DNA of 8,510 bases from an uncultured Rhodanobacter sp. GTDB taxonomy: Bacteria > Pseudomonadota > Gammaproteobacteria > Xanthomonadales > Rhodanobacteraceae. The position numbers and the translations under genes are program-made. Below are positions 1-5,564 of the stretch, piece by piece (positions within the stretch are counted from its first letter, which is position 1; the number at the start of each line of letters is the position of its first letter). Under the pieces are notes generated by a model. That model did not search any database, was not told the DNA's origin, and worked only from the letters and a program-made list of their open reading frames with translations. The DNA lies in contig CAIKJM010000649.1 of NCBI GenBank assembly GCA_903827735.1, positions 1-8,510 of the forward strand. Direction: 5' to 3'.

Positions 1-865
1 CGAAAAGGCCCAGCGCAAGGTCGAGCAGCACAACTTCGACATCCGCAAGCACCTGCTGGAATTCGACGACGTTGCCAACGACCAGCGCAAGGTGATCTAC
101 CGCCAGCGCGACGAGCTGCTGGAAGGCGAGGACGTGTCCGCCACCGTGGCCGATATCCGCGAGGATGTCGTGCAGTCGATGGTGCGCGCGCACGTGCCTG
201 CCGAAAGCATCGACGAGCAATGGGACATCCCCGCGCTGGATCGCGAGCTCGAGAGCGAGTTCGGCCTGTCGCTCGAACTGCCGAAGTGGATAGAGCAGCA
301 GCACGAGATCGACGCCGAGATGATTCTCAACCACGTGCGCGAATCGGTGGAGCAATTCTTCCAGGCGAAGGAAGCGCAGGTCGGCGCCGAAACCATGCGC
401 CAGCTGGAAAAGCACATCATGCTGACCGTGGTCGACAATGCCTGGAAAGATCACCTGGCCAATATGGATTACCTGCGTCAGGGCATCTACCTGGTGGGTT
501 ACGCCCAGCAGGATCCGAAGCAGGCGTTCAAGCGCGAATCCTTCAAGCTGTTTTCCGACATGCTCAACCGCATCAAGACCGAAGTGGTGCAGATGTTGGC
601 GCGTATCCGCATTCGCAGCGAGGAAGAAGTCGCCGCGATGGAGGCCGAGCAGCAGCGCATGGCCGAGCGCCTGCAGGCGCAGATGCTGGCGACCGGTGGC
701 GGCGCGTCGGAGAGCGCTTTCGGTGCAGCATTGCCGGCAGCTGGCGGCGATGCCGGCAGCTACCAGCGCCTGCCGGAGCCGGACAGTCCGAAGGTTGGAC
801 GCAACGATCCTTGCCCCTGCGGATCGGGCAAGAAATACAAGCACTGCCACGGTCAGCTGGCCTGA
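1..865 (+). CDS. secA: SecA, Sec translocase ATPase motor (3' part only)
   Basis: SecA is the cytoplasmic ATPase that binds SecYEG and drives unfolded preproteins across the inner membrane. Only the last 287 residues are in the window (first full codon at base 2); the nucleotide-binding domains lie off the left edge. The visible part opens in the helical scaffold with FDDVANDQRKVIY, very close to the E. coli EYDDVANDQRRAIY stretch. It continues through the helical wing region (WDIPALDRELE) and the second scaffold segment (WKDHLANMDYLRQGIYL, YAQQDPKQAFKRESF). A Gly/Ala-rich linker follows, then the zinc-binding tail GRNDPCPCGSGKKYKHCHG, whose CxCx8CH ligands are C271, C273, C282 and H283 of the visible part. 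That tail binds SecB and ribosomes in known SecA proteins. The gene ends in TGA, 18 nt before a strong terminator, and converges on apaH. The real start is not visible. An internal GTG at base 92 is not the start. Confidence 0.98.
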   Translation, partial: EKAQRKVEQHNFDIRKHLLEFDDVANDQRKVIYRQRDELLEGEDVSATVADIREDVVQSMVRAHVPAESIDEQWDIPALDRELESEFGLSLELPKWIEQQHEIDAEMILNHVRESVEQFFQAKEAQVGAETMRQLEKHIMLTVVDNAWKDHLANMDYLRQGIYLVGYAQQDPKQAFKRESFKLFSDMLNRIKTEVVQMLARIRIRSEEEVAAMEAEQQRMAERLQAQMLATGGGASESAFGAALPAAGGDAGSYQRLPEPDSPKVGRNDPCPCGSGKKYKHCHGQLA

Positions 866-883
866 TCGAGAGTCGATCAAACG

Positions 884-919
884 CCATAAAAAACCCCGCT
901 TCCGCGGGGTTTTTTATGG
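884..919. terminator. Bidirectional Rho-independent terminator between secA and apaH
   Basis: A perfect 16-bp inverted repeat: CCATAAAAAACCCCGC at 884-899 and its exact reverse complement at 904-919, separated by the 4-nt loop TTCC. The GC core (CCCCGC/GCGGGG) is flanked by A6 on one side and T6 on the other, so each strand reads as a GC stem followed by a U-tract. It begins 18 nt after the secA stop and, on the - strand, 8 nt after the apaH stop. It can therefore end both converging transcripts. In the apaH-strand RNA the loop is GGAA, a stabilising GNRA tetraloop; in the secA-strand RNA it is UUCC. Confidence 0.94.
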
Positions 920-927
920 GCTGAGGC

Positions 928-1779
928 TCAGTCCTCGCCGCCGGGCGGCCGATGTCGGTGCGGCTCCGCATTGACGGTGATGTACTGCGGCTCTTCTTCA
1001 TCGATGCGCAGCGCGGTCAGCTTGCCGCCCCAAACGCATCCGGTATCGATAGCGTGCACGCCGAGGCCAGCAAACCGACCCAGCGCCGACCAGTGGCCGC
1101 AGACGATTCGCGTATCGCGACGCCGCATGCCGGGCACCTCAAACCACGGATACAGGCCGGGCTTCTGCGTGCCGGGAATGTCCTTGGCATCGAAGTCGAT
1201 GCGGCCGTTGACGTCGCAGTAGCGCATCCGCGTCATCGTGTTGATGGTGGCGCGCTGTCGGTCCAGTCCCTGCAGCCGACTCGACCACACCGCTGGCCGA
1301 TTGCCGAAAAGATTGCGCAGCAGCCGCGGGTGGCGTGGGCTGGACAGCTCGCGCTCGACGTCCTGCGCGGCCCGCTGCGCCTGCTTTAGCGTCCACATCG
1401 GCGCAAGGCCTGCGTGCACCATGGTCCAGTTGAGCTGCTCGTCGTGGTGCAGCAGCTTCTGCGAGCGCATCCATTCAAACAGCACCGGCGCATCGGCGGC
1501 GAACAGTACTTCCCGCAGCTCGGGGTTCACCCGCGCTTGCGCATCGGGCCGGCGCTGCGAAATCGCCAGGAGGCTGAGGTCATGGTTGCCCAGTGTCACC
1601 ACGCAGGACTCGCGCAGCTCGTGGATCAGCCGCAGCGTTTCCAGCGACTGGCCGCCGCGGTTCACCAGGTCGCCGCAGAACCACAGCTGGTCCCTCGCCG
1701 GGTCGAAGCGCAGTTTCTCCAGCAGCCGCTGCAGCTCGGGATAGCAGCCCTGCACGTCGCCGATGGCATACGTCGCCAT
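928..1779 (-). CDS. apaH: ApaH, symmetrical bis(5'-nucleosyl)-tetraphosphatase
   Basis: ApaH hydrolyses Ap4A to two ADP and, in E. coli, also removes Np4 caps from RNA 5' ends. The 283-residue protein has the usual family length (E. coli about 280). It shows the metallophosphoesterase signature in order: GDVQG at residues 7-11, GDLVNRG at 36-42, GNHD at 64-67, VHAG around H122 and CGHW around H229. The conserved C-terminal block IDTGCVWGGKLTALRI lies at 244-259. GDVQGC in place of the general GDxHG motif is normal for ApaH. The ATG is well placed because the first motif starts at residue 7. It is the last gene of the leftward operon, 59 bp after apaG, and is followed by the shared terminator. 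Upstream bases offer only a poor ribosome-binding site (GGAC about 7 nt before ATG). A 14-codon ORF ends one base before its ATG. Confidence 0.97.
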   Translation of the reverse strand: MATYAIGDVQGCYPELQRLLEKLRFDPARDQLWFCGDLVNRGGQSLETLRLIHELRESCVVTLGNHDLSLLAISQRRPDAQARVNPELREVLFAADAPVLFEWMRSQKLLHHDEQLNWTMVHAGLAPMWTLKQAQRAAQDVERELSSPRHPRLLRNLFGNRPAVWSSRLQGLDRQRATINTMTRMRYCDVNGRIDFDAKDIPGTQKPGLYPWFEVPGMRRRDTRIVCGHWSALGRFAGLGVHAIDTGCVWGGKLTALRIDEEEPQYITVNAEPHRHRPPGGED

Positions 1780-1780
1780 G

Positions 1781-1825
1781 TCAGTCCGCGTCCGGTGCGG
1801 CAGGGAAGGGCCAAAGCGAGTCCAT
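1781..1825 (-). other. Possible 14-codon mini-ORF ending one base before apaH
   Basis: The 59-bp apaG-apaH gap contains ATG...TGA encoding MDSLWPFPAAPDAD. It starts 13 nt after the apaG stop, and its TGA is followed by one C and then the apaH ATG. No good Shine-Dalgarno precedes it. A ribosome ending here would be well placed to reinitiate at apaH, so a coupling role is conceivable. Open frames this short are common by chance in GC-rich DNA, so this is a candidate only. Confidence 0.2.
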
Positions 1826-1838
1826 CACGATCGCCCGG

Positions 1839-2222
1839 TCAATGCAGCGTGCGCGGAATGGATAGGGTGAAGGTCGGTATCGGGGCATCGAACCGGGTGC
1901 CGTCGTCGGCCAGCATCTGATAACTGCCGCCCATGGTGCCCACCGGCGTCTCCAGCACGGCGCCGGAGGTGTATTCGAAATCGTCGCCCGGTCGCATCCA
2001 CGGCTGCTCGCCGACCACGCCGTCGCCGCGCACTTCTTCGACCTTGCCGTTGGCGTCGGTAATCATCCAGTGGCGGGTCAGCAGGCGCGCAGGCATGTCG
2101 CCCGCGTTACGCAGGGTGATGGTGTAGGCGAAAACGTAGCGATTGTCACCGGGCTTCGATTGATCGGGGACGAAGCGCGTTTCGACCTGCACATCGATCG
2201 TGTAGGAAGCTTTTTCATTCAT
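1839..2222 (-). CDS. apaG: ApaG domain protein (Co2+/Mg2+ efflux-associated family)
   Basis: A 127-residue protein, matching E. coli ApaG (125). It is a single fibronectin-III-like beta-sandwich domain. Visible family signatures are YVFAYTITLRN at 29-39, LLTRHWMITDANG at 47-59, GDGVVGEQP at 66-74, FEYTSG at 82-87, GTMGGSYQM at 95-103 and the closing FDAPIPTFTLS at 111-121. No signal peptide or catalytic motif is seen. Its biochemical role is unsettled: Salmonella corD (apaG) mutants show a Co2+ resistance/Mg2+ efflux phenotype, and the fold also occurs in some F-box proteins. The start is ATG; a second ATG four bases downstream is out of frame. It lies 73 bp after rsmA and 59 bp before apaH. 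No clear Shine-Dalgarno is present, and two alternative hairpins lie 11-46 nt upstream of the start. Confidence 0.97.
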   Translation of the reverse strand: MNEKASYTIDVQVETRFVPDQSKPGDNRYVFAYTITLRNAGDMPARLLTRHWMITDANGKVEEVRGDGVVGEQPWMRPGDDFEYTSGAVLETPVGTMGGSYQMLADDGTRFDAPIPTFTLSIPRTLH

Positions 2223-2233
2223 GACCCGATTGT

Positions 2234-2269
2234 AAGGCCTGCCACCGTGAATGGGGTGCAGCCTTCACG
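2234..2269 (-). other. Two mutually exclusive hairpins in the rsmA-apaG gap
   Basis: Two overlapping inverted repeats fill the middle of the 73-bp gap. The first pairs AAGGC-TGC-ACC (2234-2246, with single bulged C at 2239 and 2243) with GGT-GCA-GCCTT (2255-2265), giving 11 bp around an 8-nt loop. The second pairs CGTGAA (2246-2251) with TTCACG (2264-2269), 6 perfect bp around a 12-nt loop. They share bases, so both cannot form at once. Neither is followed by a U-tract, so a simple terminator is unlikely. The placement just before apaG would suit a translation or RNA-processing element, but the pairing could be chance. Confidence 0.25.
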
Positions 2270-2295
2270 TCTGTGACGAAACGCGCGCGATGAAT

Positions 2296-3093
2296 CTATT
2301 TGGGCGACTGCGCGCTGTAGATCTTTGCCAGCCGCACAAAATCTTCCGGTGCCAGCGTTTCTGCGCGAGCCTTGGGATCGACGTCGGCGCGGCGAATGGC
2401 GTCGCTGTCAAGCAGCTGCTTGAGCGCATTGCTCAGCGTCTTGCGCCGTTGCGCGAAGGCTGCCTTGACCACAGCGTAGACGTGCGCGGGCTCGGCGTCG
2501 TGCTTTTGCTCGGCCGAAAGAGGCAGCAGCCGCACCACCGATGATTTCACTTTTGGCGGCGGGCGAAACGCCTCGGGCGGTACGTCGAACAGCGGCTCGA
2601 CCCGACAAGCCAGCTGCAGCATGACCGAGAGACGTCCGTAGACCTTGCTGCCAGGCTCGGCGGCCATGCGATCGACCACTTCCTTCTGCAGCATGAAATG
2701 CAGGTCCTGGATGGCATCGAAATGATCGACGCAGTGAAACAGAATCGGGCTGGAAATGTAGTAAGGCAGATTGCCGGCGATGCGCAGCCGCGGGACGCCC
2801 AGATTTTTTGCCAGCGTAGTGAAATCCACCTTCAGTACGTCGGCCTGAATAATCTTCAGTTCGCCGACGTTTGTAGCGCGCGCCTGCAGCCCCGGGATCA
2901 GATCGGTGTCCAGTTCGATCGCGGTGAGTTTTCCGGCGGCCTTCAGCAGCGGCAGGGTCAGCGCGCCTTCGCCAGGGCCGATTTCGACGACAACATCGTC
3001 GCTGCGCGGCGCAATCATGCTGACGATCTGGTTGATGTAGCGCTGGTCGTGCAGGAAGTGCTGACCGAAACTTTTCTTGGGGCGGGCGTTCAT
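2296..3093 (-). CDS. rsmA: RsmA/KsgA, 16S rRNA dimethyladenosine transferase
   Basis: RsmA uses four S-adenosylmethionine to dimethylate two adjacent adenines (A1518 and A1519, E. coli numbering) in the 3'-terminal helix of 16S rRNA, a late check on 30S assembly. Its loss is the classical route to kasugamycin resistance. The 265-residue protein has normal length. The motifs are complete: FGQHFL at 9-14, the SAM-binding loop EIGPGEGALT at 37-46, the acidic ELD at 60-62, D85 in QADV, the catalytic NLPYY at 108-112, the RPPPKVKSSVV block at 177-187 and FAQRRKTLSNAL at 213-224. The ATG overlaps the pdxA stop as ATGA, a usual sign of translational coupling. GGGA six bases before the start is the best, though modest, Shine-Dalgarno-like site in the operon. 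It ends in TAG, 73 bp before apaG. Confidence 0.98.
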   Translation of the reverse strand: MNARPKKSFGQHFLHDQRYINQIVSMIAPRSDDVVVEIGPGEGALTLPLLKAAGKLTAIELDTDLIPGLQARATNVGELKIIQADVLKVDFTTLAKNLGVPRLRIAGNLPYYISSPILFHCVDHFDAIQDLHFMLQKEVVDRMAAEPGSKVYGRLSVMLQLACRVEPLFDVPPEAFRPPPKVKSSVVRLLPLSAEQKHDAEPAHVYAVVKAAFAQRRKTLSNALKQLLDSDAIRRADVDPKARAETLAPEDFVRLAKIYSAQSPK

Positions 3094-4145
3094 GAGGTTC
3101 CCGGCGCGCTTGGTCGCTCGGCGATTTCCTCTGCGCGCAGGGGAGTGGATGTCTGAGTGGCACGGCGCGCCACCAAATCCAGGGCCATCTGCGCAGCAGC
3201 GATCAGGCTGGCCGGGTCGGCGTTGCCGGTGCCGGCCAGATCCAGCGCGGTGCCGTGATCAACCGAGGTGCGAATAAACGGCAGGCCGAGCGTGAGATTC
3301 ACCGTGCGATCGAACGCCTCGCTTTTCAGTACCGGCAGCGCCTGATCGTGATACATCGCCAGCACCGCGTCGTAATGCGGCCGCTGTGCTGGCACGAAGG
3401 CGGTGTCGGCGGGCAGCGGTCCGAGCAGTTGCATGCCTTCGGCGCGCAGCGCGTCCATCACCGGGATGATGGTGTCGATTTCCTCGTGGCCCATATGGCC
3501 AGCCTCGCCGGCGTGCGGGTTGAGCCCCAGCACGGCGATGCGCGGGTCGGCCAGGCCAAACTTGTTGCGCAGTTCGGCGTGCACGATGCGCAGCGTACGG
3601 ATGAGCGCCGCGCGGGTAATCGCGGCCGACACTGCGACCAGCGGCAGATGCGTGGTGACCAGCGCCACCCGCAGCTCGGGGCTGGCCAGCATCATCACCA
3701 CATCGGCATGCGTGCGTTCGGCAAAGAATTCAGTGTGCCCGCTGAAACGGATGCCGGCGTCGTTGATCGAGGATTTCTGCAGCGGTGCCGTGACCACCGC
3801 ATCGTAGCGGCCGCTCATGCAGCCGTCGGCCGCCTCGGCCAGCGTGGCGAGCACGTGGTGGGCATTGGCCGGGTCGGGTTGCCCTGGGATTTCTACGCTC
3901 GCCAACGGCACGTGCCTAACGCGGAGCGTGCCCGGCTGGCGCTGCAGCTGAGCGCTGCCGTCGTCCTCAAGCAAAGTCACGGCTGCGCCGCATTGCACCG
4001 CAGCGCGCTCAAGCAGATGGCGGTCGGTTATGGCGATCAGACTGGCGGCCAGCGGCGTGGCGGCCAGTCGTATCAGCAGTTCCGGCCCCACGCCTGCCGG
4101 CTCACCGGCGGTTATGGCGAGGCGCGGGAGGGGCGTCCCGTTCAA
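3090..4145 (-). CDS. pdxA: PdxA, 4-hydroxythreonine-4-phosphate dehydrogenase
   Basis: PdxA oxidises 4-phosphohydroxy-L-threonine with NAD(P)+ in the DXP-dependent pyridoxal phosphate pathway. The product decarboxylates to 3-amino-2-oxopropyl phosphate, which PdxJ uses. Key features are GEPAGVGPE at 14-22, SGHTEFFAE at 135-143, NPHAGE, YHDQALPVLK from 265 and the C-terminal LGLPFIRTSVDHGTALDLAG. The divalent-metal histidines fall at H166, H211 and H266, the same numbers as in E. coli PdxA. The start must be TTG at 4143-4145: the surA TGA lies in the same frame three codons upstream, and no ATG, GTG or other TTG occurs before the GEPAG motif. At 351 residues it is about 20 longer than E. coli PdxA (329) because of a polar tail after residue 328. 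The tail overlaps the rsmA start by 4 bp. No Shine-Dalgarno is visible, so translation probably depends on ribosomes finishing surA. Confidence 0.98.
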   Translation of the reverse strand: MNGTPLPRLAITAGEPAGVGPELLIRLAATPLAASLIAITDRHLLERAAVQCGAAVTLLEDDGSAQLQRQPGTLRVRHVPLASVEIPGQPDPANAHHVLATLAEAADGCMSGRYDAVVTAPLQKSSINDAGIRFSGHTEFFAERTHADVVMMLASPELRVALVTTHLPLVAVSAAITRAALIRTLRIVHAELRNKFGLADPRIAVLGLNPHAGEAGHMGHEEIDTIIPVMDALRAEGMQLLGPLPADTAFVPAQRPHYDAVLAMYHDQALPVLKSEAFDRTVNLTLGLPFIRTSVDHGTALDLAGTGNADPASLIAAAQMALDLVARRATQTSTPLRAEEIAERPSAPGTS

Positions 4146-4151
4146 GTCAGC

Positions 4152-5498
4152 TCAGGGCGTGGCGCTGGCCGAAGCCGACTTATCGTCGGCCGGGCGCAGT
4201 TCGGGCACCAGGATGCTGACGTAGGCGCTGGAGCGCATCTCGCGCAGGTAATCGTCGTAGACCTGCTCGGACTTGCGGTTGCCGATGGCCTGGCGCGCTT
4301 CGTTGCGGGCGGTTTCGTCAGTGACATCGCTCTGGCGGGTGCCCAGACGCTCGATGATGTGCCAGCCGGCTTCGGTCTGGAACGGCTGAGAGACCTGGTT
4401 GTCCTTCAGCGCATCGAGCTGCTGTGCGACGCTCGAACCCCAGTCCTGCTGCTTGAACCAGCCCATGTCGCCGCCGGCGTTAGCGGTGGTGGGGTCGGCC
4501 GAGTCCTTTTTCGCGATGGCGGCAAAGTCCTGGTGCTTGTTGACGATGCGGTTGTAGATGTCCTGCGCCTTCTGCTGCGCCTGTTCCGGGCTGATCAGTT
4601 CGCTCGGTTTGATCAGAATCTGACGCGCGTGATACTCGGTAACGACCTGACGGCTCGGCTCGCGCTGGCCGATCAGCTTGATGATGTTGAAGCCGGTTGG
4701 GCCGCGCAGCGCCGGGCTGACGTCGCCCTGCTTCATGGCGGCGATGGTATCGACGAATGCGGGCGGTATGGCGTCCATGCGGCGCCAACCGAGGTCGCCG
4801 CCCTCCAGCGCGTCGGAGGCGTCGGAAAAGCGGATGGCCGCGGCATTGAAGTCCATGCCGCCCTTGAGCGCAGCCTCGGCCTGTGCGGCCTTGGCCTGCG
4901 TGGCCTGGATGGCGGCGGCATCGGCGCCGCTGGGGGTGCTGATCTGGATGTGCGCTAGATGCACTTCGCCCGCCTTATAGGTCGGACTGTTGAGCAGGTT
5001 GGTGACTTCGCTGTCGGTCACGGAGACCGAATCCTGGATCACGCTCTGGTGCAGACGCTGAATAGTGATTTGGTCGGCCAGCTGCTGGCGGAATGCCGCA
5101 AAGCTGCCGCCGTCGTGTTCAACCGCAGCGCGCAGCTGGTCGGGTGTCATCTTGTTCTGCTGGGCCACGCCATTGACCGCTTGATCGATGTCGGCGTCGG
5201 AGACATGGATACCCTGATCGTCGGCCTTCTGAATCTGCAGCCGGTTCAGGATCAGGCGATCGAGCACCTGCTTCTGCAGCACATCGGGCGGGGGCAGCTG
5301 GCCGGGCTGACTGGCGTACTGCTGCTGTACCGCGCGCGTGGCCTCGTTCAACTCGCTCTGCAGGATCACGTCGTCGTTGACCACGGCGACGATGCGGTCG
5401 ATCGGCTGACTGGCCGCCGCTGCACCCGGCAGCAGCTGGGCATGCACGGGTAGCGCCGTCGCGAGCGCCAGCAGGAAAAATGCAGAGTATTGCTTCAT
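4152..5498 (-). CDS. surA: SurA, periplasmic chaperone and peptidyl-prolyl isomerase
   Basis: SurA escorts unfolded outer-membrane proteins, LptD among them in E. coli, through the periplasm to the BAM complex. The 448-residue precursor has a signal peptide (lysine at 2, hydrophobic FFLLALATALPV, likely cleavage after VHA at residue 20). A SurA N-terminal chaperone domain follows at about 33-155 (DRIVAVVNDDVILQSEL, then VLDRLILNRLQIQ). Two parvulin (PPIC) domains come next, about 178-278 (AHIQIS ... GGDLGW ... PTGFNIIKL) and 288-387 (ARQILIKPSE ... GGDMGW ... EAGWHIIERL). A short C-terminal helix contributes to the chaperone core. This is the standard architecture and close to E. coli length (428). 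The ATG overlaps the TGA of a 13-codon ORF in the lptD-surA gap. The nearest purine-rich bases (AGG) are about 10 nt upstream, so the ribosome site is weak. Six bases separate its stop from pdxA. Confidence 0.97.
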   Translation of the reverse strand: MKQYSAFFLLALATALPVHAQLLPGAAAASQPIDRIVAVVNDDVILQSELNEATRAVQQQYASQPGQLPPPDVLQKQVLDRLILNRLQIQKADDQGIHVSDADIDQAVNGVAQQNKMTPDQLRAAVEHDGGSFAAFRQQLADQITIQRLHQSVIQDSVSVTDSEVTNLLNSPTYKAGEVHLAHIQISTPSGADAAAIQATQAKAAQAEAALKGGMDFNAAAIRFSDASDALEGGDLGWRRMDAIPPAFVDTIAAMKQGDVSPALRGPTGFNIIKLIGQREPSRQVVTEYHARQILIKPSELISPEQAQQKAQDIYNRIVNKHQDFAAIAKKDSADPTTANAGGDMGWFKQQDWGSSVAQQLDALKDNQVSQPFQTEAGWHIIERLGTRQSDVTDETARNEARQAIGNRKSEQVYDDYLREMRSSAYVSILVPELRPADDKSASASATP

Positions 5499-5536
5499 CG
5501 GTGAAAAGCCTGGGTCGTCACGATTGCTGACAACAT
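5495..5536 (-). other. Possible 13-codon mini-ORF overlapping the surA start
   Basis: In the 66-bp lptD-surA gap an ATG 28 nt after the lptD stop opens a frame encoding MLSAIVTTQAFHR. Its TGA overlaps the surA ATG as ATGA. The frame is open farther upstream into the 3' end of lptD (to about 5677), but that extension is a shadow of lptD. No Shine-Dalgarno is seen before the ATG; the bases there are pyrimidine-rich (TTCTCCTCTTTG). It could help ribosomes reach surA, or it could be chance. Confidence 0.2.
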
Positions 5537-5564
5537 GGGTGGATACAAAGAGGAGAACAGCCAG

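Noticed and set aside
220..924. Open frame of 234 codons overlapping secA in another frame and running into the terminator
   Set aside because: The overlapped secA frame is unmistakable, and this product is Arg/Ala/Gly-rich shadow sequence.
2408..3163. Open frame of 251 codons on the - strand overlapping rsmA
   Set aside because: An out-of-frame shadow of rsmA, which carries every methyltransferase motif in the other frame.
3255..4958. Long open frame of 567 codons on the + strand, antisense to pdxA and surA
   Set aside because: It is codon-aligned with both genes. It stays open because the sense codons TTA, CTA and TCA are rare in this GC-rich DNA, and it spans both genes because surA and pdxA share a frame. 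The translation is low-complexity His/Arg/Gly/Val-rich and resembles no family.
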